DNA of 64,000 bases, from NCBI GenBank assembly GCA_947034895.1, contig OX344763.1, positions 6,946,501 through 7,010,500 of the forward strand, written 5' to 3'. This document shows, piece after piece, positions 36,296 through 47,197 of this stretch (within the stretch, counting starts at the first letter, position 1; every line of letters begins with the position of its first letter). The stretch is from Rhytidiadelphus loreus. Taxonomy: Eukaryota; Streptophyta; Bryopsida; Hypnales; Hylocomiaceae. Below the pieces are notes generated by a model, which saw only the letters and a list, made by a program, of their open reading frames with translations, did not search any database and was not told the DNA's origin. Position numbers and translations under genes: made by a program.

Positions 36296-39256
36296 AGTGC
36301 ATGTGCCTCGAATCGAAATAGAGCTCCTGCTAGCAACGCCATTTTGGAGAAGTGCAGGCAGGAAACAGAGGCCCGGACCAGGACCTCATCTGCCGGCCAC
36401 TCTACACGCTTTCATACCGTTGCCGTCCCCTGTTTTCTGGTCGTCAATTGGGGATGCTTTCAGTGCTTCTCTCTCTATTGAAACACAGAACACACTCCTG
36501 CAGTAAAAGTAACCCTTTTTTTTGTGTAATAAAAACAAAACAAAACACCCCCAACACAGAACGCAGACATTGACAGGCACGAACTTAATAATATAACCGA
36601 CCTTTGCAATGGCATCAGACTGAATACATTTAACAAACCCAATAAAAACAAACCGTCAGTTGTATCTCCAATGTTGATAACCGAGGAAAATCCCACTGAC
36701 TGTCGCTTCTCTATTCCCGGGGAGCGATGTTTTGTAGCATTGATCTCCTGAGTGGAGTCCTGCTCACTAACTAATGAAAGACTGACTGCAGTCGCCTTAA
36801 GTTACTTACACAGCATTGGGTGCCCCATTCGCGACCTCTCAATTCAGATGAATATATCGTGAATTAAGTAATAAGTTGTAGTAGTGCCGCAAGTTTTACG
36901 GGAGCCAGGTCACTTTCAATTGCCAATTTGCCGCAAGTGGGCAAGGGAACGTCTTGTACTATACTAGCTAGCTGACACTTGCTTCCATTTGCATTCAAAT
37001 TGATAAATTTAAAAAAAAAAAGTCGCTTCTGTTAGTTATTACTTACCACAGGCAGGTTCGATCTGAACTGGCTGAGCGAGCTGGTAGCCACAGGTCTGCT
37101 ACTGCTAGCTCAGTTTCACTGTCCCTCTCCGTGTAAGGTATGAGGCATCCCTCTCACTACTATTCCGTCAATCAATGTACTGTACATATTTGATATGGCC
37201 ATGTTTTGATTGATTCAGTTCACAGTTGCCGTAGCCAAGATTAGTTTGAAGCAAACGAGGAACAGACTTAATTGCAGTCTAGTCTAGCTAGCAGTGGTAG
37301 TCAGATCGATCAATCTCGGCGTGAATTACTGCGTGTACAGTACCCAAATGACATGCTGTTGTTGTGACATTGGATGTGTAGAGTAGTACATTTTTACTTC
37401 TTCTTACCAATTTTGTAAGTAAGTAAGTTTTGGTTACAAGACAAGGTAGCAGTGCTGAAGTGCTGAAGTGCTGAAGTTGATGTGATCGAACTGAACTCAT
37501 CTGGGAACTGTCGATCTGCGCTGGAGTGAGGGACTCAAAGACCTGCAATGCCAACCTGTACTGTACTGCCCACAGCAGTTCAGAAGTTGTTGTAAGGAAC
37601 TTTTATTAGAGATCGACCCTTCCTTTCTTTTTAAAAAATGTTTTTATTTTTATTTTAAAATTATTTTAATGTTTTTTTATTTTTTGAGGTGCGTATGAAT
37701 AGAGCATTTAATTGCAGAAATGATCACACTCCAATCCCAAAACAAAGGTACGTACTGGAGTTGTAGGGTAACTACATCTGAAGTTGTCCCGATAAGCATT
37801 TGAGCGCCGAGCGCCAAGCGCCGGGGGGGTTATTTAATGGAATTGCCTTTGTGGTTTTGTTTTGTTTATTTCTTTAACAAAGATAGGGGACACCAACTGT
37901 GATAAGTGACATAACCAAAGCACCAACTAAGGTAGAACTACTCGTTGCCATACAGATTTGCTATCTAGGTACTTTGGAGAGGCTATTTGTCATCTCCCAT
38001 TGATTTTTCAAAGATTGAAAAACTTGAGAGAAGTCATTTGCAAAAGGAATGAAGACATTCTGAACAAGAAGTGAATTCTTTTATGATTTTTCAAAGGTGA
38101 AATGTTTAAAACACAAATATACCCTTGTTAAAGCATGGGCTGACCTGTTCACTTTCCAAGTGCATTGCCATTGTGATAAAAGGTTGAAAATGGGAGGGGT
38201 CCCTAGGTGGTGGAATTGGGTGGATGGGAGTAATGGGCAATTCTATCCTCTGGTGAAATTTGTAGGTTTCATAAGTGTATTGGGTATGTCCTATATAATT
38301 TCTTCAAATTTACTTCAAAAATTCATGATAATTTCAATCCTCTACAAAATTCCAATAAAATTTATGACTTATAGAACACATAGGGGTTCATTATTTGAAA
38401 ACAAAAAAAAACAAATTCCAATTAGGTGAAATGTTGAAATGGATTTGTAGAAGTTACCATGAATTACCATGAAAATTGAGAATTATTGAAGCTTGGCCTT
38501 TCCGGCGGGGTTAAGCTCTGGTCCTGGGAGTCAAATTCTCTTAATTTGTGGATAATGACTTGCAGTAATTAATGATGCACAATACCTTCTTCGTACTTCT
38601 TAATTTTAAAAATGAAATAATGTGTGTCAAAAAAAAAAAATGAAATGAAATAATGTCACAGATAGAGAGGATCAATTCAAAGCATCCCCGGCCAGGGTCA
38701 ATTAAATATATGTGTAGACAACTTACTATGCGTGTCTGGGACACCATCATGATCGATTCCCAATTCAATTCCTCACAGAATTAGTGCTGCTGTTCCTGAC
38801 CAAAAGGTCCACTTCCGTCTCAGAGTCCTTGTTGTTGTGCAATTTCAAAGTAGACTGGCAAGTCTGGCGCTAGCTCTGGCCCAGCTGATCGAGTACTAGT
38901 TAGTCCTACGTGCCGATACACCTGCAAATGCGTACACCAACATAAGCTTACTGTCTGTCTGTACTCTGTAACGTAGATCGATCCATAACATGCATTACAA
39001 CTTAACTTGCTTGGAAGTTTTCATTTTCGATCACCCACCGGCCAGTTGCAAAGGGCATGCAACTAGCTGTGATGGAGGACTGAAAGAGCTCGCACTCATA
39101 CCCATCTGATCGGACAACTTCTACTTCTCAAATTCTCGAACACTTGATTGCGCGCAGAGGGCGTTGAAGAATATGATTTGTACGTGGACACTTTTTACAG
39201 TGACTGTAGAACCGCAAGGCTCTGTCACAATGGGGAGCTACACGAGGTAGTATTAG
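36296..39256. other. Intergenic region of moderate GC, no supported gene
   Basis: This 3-kb stretch is less AT-rich than its surroundings, but no protein domain was recognised on either strand. A possible acceptor (TTGGCATTGCAG|GTC, minus strand near 37545) opens a frame that reads VFESLTPAQIDSSQM; no partner exon was found. A triple gctgaagtgctgaagt repeat lies near 37455. It could host a non-coding transcript or an old gene remnant. Confidence 0.35.
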
Positions 39257-39572
39257 CTAAGGTAGGAGGCTCTTAAAGCAACCCTTTTAAGTTTTAAGAA
39301 CTGATTGCATTTTGGGGGAAGCTAAACTCCTTTGAAACGATTTTCAGTAAATTTTGGTAAGAAGGAAACTGGAATTGACATCTAATCCAAGTCGTTTCAT
39401 ATTTTTGGGCCTTGGAAGAATTAGTTACAAGTTTTTGAAGTTGAAAAGCAGTAGCCACTAAAAGCGATCACCTCTTGAAATGTACATTGCTGGTACATTG
39501 AAGAAAGCAAAATGTACCTTTGTATTATGATCGCTTTTAGAGCATGGGCACTTTTAGAGCATACTACCTTAG
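39257..39572. mobile_element. 316-bp fold-back element with CTAAGGTAG ends
   Basis: The left end reads CTAAGGTAGGAGGCTCTTAA and the right end in complement reads CTAAGGTAGTATGCTCTAAA. Near the right end a second inverted pair, AAAAGCGATCA, brackets a 50-bp segment that itself contains inverse GTACATT words. The CTAAGGTA terminus is shared with 36295. There is no reading frame inside and no clear target duplication. Confidence 0.7.
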
Positions 39573-40272
39573 TGTATGTGACAATCTTTGAACAAAGTCA
39601 CACTATTTGTAAAATATTTAAGTTAATATAGATTGAAATATTATCATATTGTACAAATTTTTCAAAAAATTAATTTTTTTTCATAGGATGCTAATTTGAC
39701 TCCTTGAGTAACAAGACGAATAAGTGCAATGTCAAGACAAAAATTGAGGTGCTCCAGCATCTTCCTATAGTGTGTATATGAATCTCTACAAGTCTTGGAC
39801 ACTATTCACACTAAATGTTCAGGTGAATTAGGCTCTACCCTTGTGAGACTAAAGTAGGCCCCCCTAATTTTTCATGTTGTCCAATTTTGACTCCTACTTT
39901 TGACCCCGATTCCATCTGTTCAAACATCCAAATATGTTTAGAAAAATATCCGCCCAATCCCTTCAAGATTCTAATAAAATCAGTGCATTAATGCCAAAAT
40001 GGGTAATGCGTCAATCTTTGATTGGTGGAAACTTAAGTATCAATAGATACATGAAAATGTGGTTATGGGGTATTTATGTTGTCTATGACACCACTCTATT
40101 TGCAATTTTGTAAATTTAGGGCAGACCACTTCAAAAATTCATAGAAATTACAATTTTAATCATAAAATTATAGTTCCACTTGGGTTTGATCTGTGAAGCA
40201 AGCGCACACCTTTGAAAATTTGTCCCCAAGATATTCAGATTCCAAATCTGCGTGGTAATAGGCTTGTCTACC
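39573..40272. other. Intergenic, no supported gene
   Basis: AT-rich sequence between two mobile elements with nothing recognisable. Confidence 0.4.
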
Positions 40273-40276
40273 TTAA

Positions 40277-41202
40277 CCCCTAAAGTCCCATTGTCCCCTC
40301 GGGGGACAATTTGGAATTTGGGCAGGTTCCTATGGGCTGAAATTCTACCCTAATTTTTTGAAACTTTTTTTGAAAATAGAAAATCTGATAAGCTTTGTGG
40401 GAATATAATTTTTATTTCAATCGGTGCCTGGAAGCAAAAGTTATACCACAAAAAGCCTAGAACTGAACTCGGCGGGCAACACAAAAAATATTGCAAAAAT
40501 TCAAAATAAATTTTTTTAAATTTTCTTTCTCAAAGATTATATTTTTGTCTACATTTGAAGCTTTGATTCATTCTATTTTGATTAATGATGTGAAAGTTAT
40601 GAACAATCTTATTTTTCGGGCAATCTAAGCATCTTTTTTGAAAAAATAACTTCTAGGATTTATTTCAGAATGAAATTTTCAACTTTTTTCAATTTTTTTT
40701 TTTTTAAAGGTTAAGTTTGCTTGCTAAAACAATCTCACCGTTGGGATTATTGTATTTCAATCCCATCTAAGAGCTATTAACAATTTAGTTTTTTTTTCAA
40801 TCTTGGACCTACTTCTACTTGACAATTTTTTGAAGTATGAAAATCAAGTTTTTATTTTTTGAAATTTTTTTCCTAGACTCCCAACTCAATTCTTCAACAC
40901 AATAAATTTTAAATTCAAATTCCATAGTGCACATTTTTTCCACAAATAGAGATCAAAGTCATTTGAAATTGCAGTCCAGTGTTCAAAAAAACTTGCTTTT
41001 TCAACTTTGAATTCTCATATCTCTCAATCTGTACGGTCAAACTTCATTAAATTTTTATCACATAATCTCAAACAAGTAAAGTTCAAGATCCTACGATTCA
41101 GTTCCAAAAAAAAAATATTTTTTCTGTTTTTTTGGACAAACGCAGTAGAAATGGCAGTTTTGAGTGGTTTTTGACAGAAAAATGGCCTTGGGACTTTAGG
41201 GG
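40277..41202. mobile_element. 926-bp TTAA-flanked element, longest clean copy of its family
   Basis: The ends are CCCCTAAAGTCCCA and its perfect complement (14 bp). TTAA precedes the left end (40273-40276); ATAA, one change from TTAA, follows the right end (41203-41206). Just inside the left end is a perfect hairpin, ATTGTCCCC-tcg-GGGGACAAT. A TTAA duplication and ends starting with C-runs point to piggyBac-type transposition. Internal sequence is AT-rich with no transposase frame, so it is non-autonomous. Collinear relatives lie at about 272-1136, 58497-59071, 59560-60420 and, inverted, 11150-11700. Confidence 0.8.
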
Positions 41203-41209
41203 ATAACAG

Positions 41210-42459
41210 AGCAAAAGAAAGCCAGGGAAATACACCACACTCCCTGACACAGTGAATGGAAGGAGATCGTAACTGGGCATACAAAAGTCTGCATCATTCT
41301 GACAGTAGGACAGCTGAAGATACAGCACCCTTAAATCAACACTGCAGGTGAGTCCTTCCTATACAACTTACGGGATAGGTAACTCTCATTTGCTTTAAAG
41401 AAAAGAAATAAGCACAAAAACGACTTGCGTTTATACATACCGGTACAGACGTACAGACAGGGGGACGAGCTTCAAATCTTGAACAGAGTATGAAACCCAA
41501 AGAGGGGCCGTGGGAGGTCTTCAACTGTTCATTCCCTCACTGTAGGAGTGACTTCCCGAGTCCCCAGGAGAGAAGACTCCTGCTTTGGCGGCTCCTCCTG
41601 TAGCAGCAGTAAGATTAGCTTTTCTTGCTTGCGGCTCCATGAAACCAAGCTTGCTGTCGGTGTGCTAGAACTAATTCCCTGCATTAGCAGATTTGGTGAG
41701 ACAAAAAGGAAGCTTGCTCGCCCAGAACTCCGAATTTTTCCATTGCAGCGCGCGTCACCATCTTGTCTTCGAGGTTGAGGCAGGTTTGTAGAGACGTTGG
41801 TGTTTCTTGGGGACGCCCAGAATTGAATCTTCTGGCTCAGATTTGCATCGAGGTTAAGACAATCAATGGTATTTCTGGGAACTCAAGGTTCAGCATGAGT
41901 AGGGCAGGTGTATGTTGCTGAAGAAATGTCGCGAAATATACATTGGGTTTAGATCCGCGGAGGTTTTAGTTTGAATGTTTTTAGTTGAATGGTTAGCAAA
42001 GATTCTTCTGAGGAATAGATTGAGAGATAGTGTACTGTCAACGGTCGTGAAGGAATGGTGTGTCAAGATTGTGATTCTTGTTTGAGACAGGGAGGGCTTC
42101 AAAACTTCGTTTGTTTCGGGAATGGAATAGGTGGATGTTCTCCCTGCAAAGAGAGACTACCCAAATGAGGAAGTAGAAGTAATGCTGCGTTTTTGTGACA
42201 TTCTTGAGGGATGGCGTCCTCGGTAGTAGTCAGCAGAGCAAACTTCGCTATGGCGCGCGCTTAATGACCCTAGTGTTTTGTAAACACGATCAAGAGCTGT
42301 CTGTGCTGAGTGATTCTAGTTGATTCTATAATACAATTTTAGTTCGAAATGCCAAGAAAAATGAATGGGAGTGGCTGACATATATTTCCAGTATTTAGAG
42401 CTTTCGAGAGGGCTAGCTAGTTGGTAATTTGAATTTTGGAGAAGATTGAAGGGGACACG
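41210..42459. other. Upstream region of the RING gene, unassigned short frames
   Basis: A stop-poor, moderately GC-rich block at about 41520-41780 has overlapping frames on both strands. On the minus strand one would end AKAGVFSPGDSGSHSYSEGM (stop at 41521-41523) and another starts MVTRAAMEKFGVLGEQASF (41759 downwards); they are in different phases and no convincing intron joins them. They could be the remains of a small gene. The 42100-42459 segment is the probable leader of the RING gene. Confidence 0.35.
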
Positions 42460-44687
42460 ATGATAGGAACGCCCATCGCCTTTGGACTCACCATGGTTGT
42501 GTGTTTCACACTCTTCTACTACTACTGGCGCATTCGGCAACTTCGAGCCCGTCTTTTGTCCGTCCAATCTACTGCACCAGTTCACGAAGTCGACTTACCA
42601 GTGAGTTTTTAATATTTTGGGACAGATGTTGATAAATGTGTATGATCACTCGGCTCATTCAAAAGTTTGACTTCAGGATGAGTGTATCTGATATTCATTT
42701 ATCCATGTCGACTTTCTTTTCTTTCTTTGGTGTCTACAGGTGGAGTTTGGAATTGGGAAGAACGTGGTTGAAACTTTTCCAACTATCAAAGCATGTGAAC
42801 TCAAGAGCACTGCATCGGAAGACTTACAGTGAGTGTTTTCTTTCTTGCTTCACCCTGTAGCCTTTTTTTTGGGGGGGGTGTTTAGGTCTTGTAGTTTATG
42901 GTAATGTTGGAAGTCAATTAGTAGCTCTGATTCCTCGTCAATGCGTGACTCACTCTACCACCCAAGTAAAGAGATTGAATACATTCCTCAAATGAGTATG
43001 TATTTCCGTCCTCACCACTTGCAAGCCTAAGTGATATATTAGTGCTGGAAGTCAAAGCTTTCACAGGGTAGCGCAACCTCCAAGCAGCGAGCAGTCAAGT
43101 AGGTCATGTTTCCAAGGGATTGCGATTCTCGAGAGACTGCAGGCTTTGGGAAGACGAAGAACGTAGAAAGTGGATGTAAAGGTATTCACGATCTCTATGG
43201 TTGTATGTTGAAGGCTCGTACATCCGTTTGTTGATTGATCGGTATTAGCCTTCAACATACAAATAGAGGTTGCAGTATACAGGTTACACTTCCTCCTGAA
43301 CATCGAATGTAAGGCAATTCTCCTTGCATTTGATCTTGCAAAGGAAGGAGCTCAAACGAAAAGGGATGTCGCCGTGTCCACACCATGTTCGGACCAGATG
43401 GTGTCACCAAGTGTAACCCTATACACTCCAACCTCTATTTGTTATGACCTTCTCTAAAACGACATCCTAGAACATCCTTCACACTTTTGCCAAACCATAA
43501 TGAAGCGTATTAATTTGTCAGACAGTCAAACTATCTCATAATGAAAAGTTCGGACCCAGGTGGTAAGATTGAAGAGGTGAATTTGAGTGAGAAGGTGGTT
43601 CTACAGATCGAGAAACCATGTGAATGATCAGCATGACATGCCTTGGATCCGATTTGCACGTTAGATTGAATGCAATTATAAATGTACTTTAATTTTCTTT
43701 TGTTGTTTCCTTCAGGTGCCCCATATGCCTCGTGGAGTACGAAGAGTGGGAAGTCCTGCGGCAGCTCCCGTTTTGCGGGCACATCTTTCACACTCTGTGT
43801 GTGGGTGCATGGTTCGAGAAGCAGACCACATGCCCAGTCTGCCGCATGAGCATGTCCGAACTCACGGAAGAATCCTTCGTCGGCGTAGAAGACATCCTGT
43901 ACCGAGGCCCTCGCTCTTCCGATGCGGCAGTGGTGGAGGTGGCCAGTGAATCTCCATCCTGGATTCGAATCAACCGCCGTCTCCCGCTGCCTGCTCCACC
44001 CATACCCGAAAGAACGCCAACTGAGAGTGCAGCACATACTTGTACATGCTCCACAGGGCAAGGTCATGAAACTGAAACAACACGAGCAAAGATTTCGAGT
44101 TCTGAACTTGTGGATACTTGTGGCTCCACAGAATTTCATGTTGTCAATATACAACAACAGATCAGTCACACTGCATGTTCCAAATGCAAGTGCACAGCAA
44201 AGCCCGTCAAGGCTATCACCTCAGGCCACTCAGACGTTCAGATCCTGATTTCTCAAGCAAGCGTCCTGGCAAGTGATCCCGTAAGACTCGACGTTGAGAG
44301 TTTAGTATCTGAAGGAGTGAGCAACAAGTCTCAAGATACAAGCGGGTCGGTTGAATTGGTAGCTACACAACCAATTTTGTTGCGGGCCGCCGAGCTCGGT
44401 TCTGGAAATACTTGCAGTGGATGTGATTCTAGTGCTAGCTCTAATTTAGGAGAAGATGGTGAAGCTCCAGAGGATGTATTTGAGTCTCCAGAAGGGTCGT
44501 TTGAGTTCCAGCCCATTCTAACGGAATCAGGTGAGTTAACATTCAGAGCGACGACGCTGTGAAATTAAAATTTCCCCCAAATTCAATCTGTGTGTGCCCA
44601 GAATTTCTGGAAGTGGGCAGTTCAAACACATCAAATTATAAGAAACTGTTTAGCGGATTTGTGCCTGGTCAGATCCCAAGTAGTTGA
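42460..44687 (+). CDS. Membrane-anchored RING-H2 E3 ubiquitin ligase, ATL-like
   Basis: Exons are 42460-42600, 42740-42828, 43716-44530 and 44602-44687, with CCA|GTGAGT to CTACAG|GTG, TTACA|GTGAGT to CTTCAG|G and ATCAG|GTGAGT to GCCCAG|AA. Exon 1 (47 residues) starts MIGTPIAFGLTMVVCFTLFY, a single membrane span followed by basic residues. Exon 3 opens with the RING: C78, C81, C97, H99, H102, C105, C116, C119, in CPICLVEYEEWEVLRQLPF and CGHIFHTLCVGAWF. The C-H-H-C core is RING-H2, and the Trp after C105 contacts the E2 in this family. By family, it should transfer ubiquitin from an E2 to membrane-proximal targets. The long tail is Ser/Thr-rich and low complexity. The 3' end is uncertain: reading through the last donor stops at 44560-44562 (ending RATTL), while splicing ends at TGA 44685-44687 (ending GQIPSS). 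The frame after that TGA stays open for 65 codons. The start is the only ATG that supplies the membrane segment. Confidence 0.8.
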
Positions 44688-44885
44688 CAGTCCGATCAAT
44701 GTGCCAAGAAGCCAATACATTTACCAAGATCAAGAGTTTCAAGCGTTGCCGCTAAAGAAAGTCCTGGGATGTGGAAGTCTTTTATGGAGGAAGTGAGAAA
44801 AGCAATCTCGTTCAACTGTCGTGAAATTCGATTGAATTGTACCTTGCAGTGCAAATGTAAGAAAAGATTGATGAATTCAGACTGA

Positions 44886-46700
44886 ATTCCCTCTTGGTGT
44901 GTCGAGCCTTGCAATTCATGCTCTGCGATTCACAGGTTTGCAAACATACTGAACACAATGCTATTCATTCATCCTCAAAGCACGAACCCCTTCATGGAGA
45001 TTTGGAATGCGATTCTGAAATCGCCTTATTCTATTAGTCAGCTGTGACAGTCTATTGATGAATATGTTTCAGACTGATTTCATTCTGATTTCTTCTACAA
45101 CAAGAAAGTCCTGCTATCGTCTGTGAAGGAATTGTCAGCAGTTTCAATTATCTTCCAACTGAATGCATCAAGCCTGATCTAGTTTAACAGAATCGTTAAA
45201 AACTACGAGTGGCAGGAGAGAATGAAAGGACAAAAGTTGGCAGGAATGTCACCTTCGCCAATCACCACTGGCCTATGCAATCTCGAATACATTACTGCCC
45301 CAGTCCTTGACAGCTCACATCTTTTGATTTGTTTAATCGTTTAATCCTTTCCACATAATAACCATCTGTTGTGTATCCTCCCTGAAATGTCAGTGAGATT
45401 TGTCCAGCTACGATGTTGTGCAGGGAAGCTTTTGCAAGACTAGCTTTCCCTCTGGAAACGTCTCAGGCTCTCAGCAAAGTCCGTCCACGGGAGACATGTT
45501 GGACTGGACTTGATGAACTTGGGTTAAGATAATCGAACGAAGTCTCTGCACCGACTGCAAGTTGCAATTCTGTCGAGTGGACAGTCACGATCGTGACTGT
45601 CCTCAACCTGCAGTTCATCTGCTATGGCAGCCTTTCGTATTTTGGATATTGCTACGGGAGCTTCAAGAATTTGGTTGAGGCAACCAACTGTGGCAATTTT
45701 TGCATAAAATTTTGGTAATTTTGGTAGCTTCAATATAGTTTAAGGTGATTCACAACATACAGCATGCGCTGTACATCAGATAAAACTTTTTCTAAAATTT
45801 GGCTAAATAATTATTACATTTTTTCCCTTCAATTTTGCATAGGCTTATCGCCAGTTCCAAAAATTTGTTGAAGAATGGTAATAATCACTATAAGAAATCA
45901 GGGCTAGGGTAAATGTGAGTTGGTTAAAAAGAAAAAATCCTCCACTCATGATGATGAAAACTGAAGCAGCGATTTCATATTGACCGGTCCAGCTAGGTGA
46001 TCGAGAACACATGCAACCAATGCAACCTCACACCAGTCATCAATCTAAGGTAAAAATATCCAAAATCCATCTAAAAGTTAGAGCATTTCAGCATAGTTGA
46101 AAGCACCTTTTTCAAGAAAATGCATTTTTTTAGTATTAGCAATTGAAAATCGTGAATTTAAACAATTAAGACAAACAAATTAGATAGACATGTAATTACT
46201 ATGAATTTTCAAAGTGGAAGTTCCTTAGACCACTGAAAATATTGCATAGGCTTGTTATACAACCAAAATTTAGATGATCAACAATCAACCAATCTATACC
46301 TCAAATGAACTTGTTTTGTTTTGTTTTGTTTCTTAGTTTGTTTTGTTGTTATGGTGAGATTCATCTATAGAATTGTGTATCCTCCAATCATGTTCTTGGT
46401 ACCACAGGAAAGCTTTGTACAAAGAGGGGAGTACGGACTTTGTTTTGTGGTGTTCTAACTCATGGCAAAAAAGATATTGAATTTTGAAGTTTTTATGAAT
46501 AAAAATAAAAGTAACTTTTTTATTTTATTATATTGTGGCAACTACACATGGTATACAAGTATGGCATGGAACAATTTAATTGCACTTTTGGGAACACTTT
46601 CAAAAGTAATGAAATAATTGTGCCTTAAAGCTACTCAAGCACATGTGTGAAAATTTCAAAGAAAAAAAATAAAAATTCCATTTGTAGTGAGCTTGCACAA
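44886..46700. other. 3' flank of the RING gene and intergenic
   Basis: No gene is supported. A minus-strand frame at 45524-45733 contains ISKIRKAAIADELQVED but has no recognisable family. A perfect 24-bp palindrome lies inside it (45579-45602). From 45750 onward the sequence is AT-rich, with a (TTTTG)n run near 46315. Confidence 0.4.
45579..45602. repeat. Perfect 24-bp palindrome
   Basis: GGACAGTCACGA is followed directly by its exact reverse complement with no spacer. It could be a dimeric transcription-factor site or chance; no second copy was found in the window. Confidence 0.9.
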
Positions 46701-46729
46701 AATTGCTATGTTGCCAAAAATAAACTTTG

Positions 46730-47110
46730 TTTGGTCCTTTAGGTGTTGGCATCATAATCTTGCAATTTCCATCATAAAAAAAATTGCCCAAGTTTTTTTT
46801 TGAGCTTTTTGGAGTCCAAATTTTGATGTGTATTATGAAGCTTCTTAAAATTGAAACTATACAAATTGAAACTAGACATGTTATGGATCACATTAAAAAA
46901 TACAAGAAAATCACTTATGGATTGAAAGATTGTAATGTTTGATCAAGAGGGTGTTAAAAAATGCAAAAGTGATTTGAAGTCTTTCAATCCACTTTTTACA
47001 TGTCAAATCTAAATTTGAAGTCATGAAAAAAAATATGAGGCTTAACCATAACTGAGATATAACTTCTCAAAATCTACTCTACAATTTTCTTAAATGAATT
47101 TTTAATGTGA
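46730..47110 (+). repeat. Dispersed repeat, inverse copy of 56520-56907
   Basis: In reverse complement this matches the segment near 56520-56907. Shared blocks in complement are GGATTGAAAGATTrTrATGTTT, CTTCAAATCACTTT, ACATGTCAAATCTA and ATTGCCCAAG. It ends at or just before the 3' side of the prohibitin gene, so the insertion may define that gene's 3' region. Confidence 0.6.
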
Positions 47111-47197
47111 TTTCCCCACCAAGATGATTGTCGGAACTATGCTCAGCGCAAAATGATTGTCGGGTCAAGGTTCTACGCACTACCTCAGTGAGCAATA

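Noticed and set aside
37020..37100. tRNA-like B-box (caggttcgatctg)
   Set aside because: No matching A box at the right distance and no cloverleaf with a 7-bp acceptor stem could be drawn.
38490..38545. Second tRNA-like stretch around gggttaagctctggtcctggg
   Set aside because: Arms do not pair into a cloverleaf; the resemblance is limited to a T-loop-like word.
40277..40290. Telomere-like CCCTAAA at element ends
   Set aside because: It occurs once at each end as part of a longer inverted repeat next to TTAA, and not as tandem telomeric repeats.
43531..44169. 212-codon minus-strand frame opposite the RING exon
   Set aside because: It is the shadow of the RING-H2 exon, whose zinc-ligand spacing and splice sites identify the plus strand as coding.
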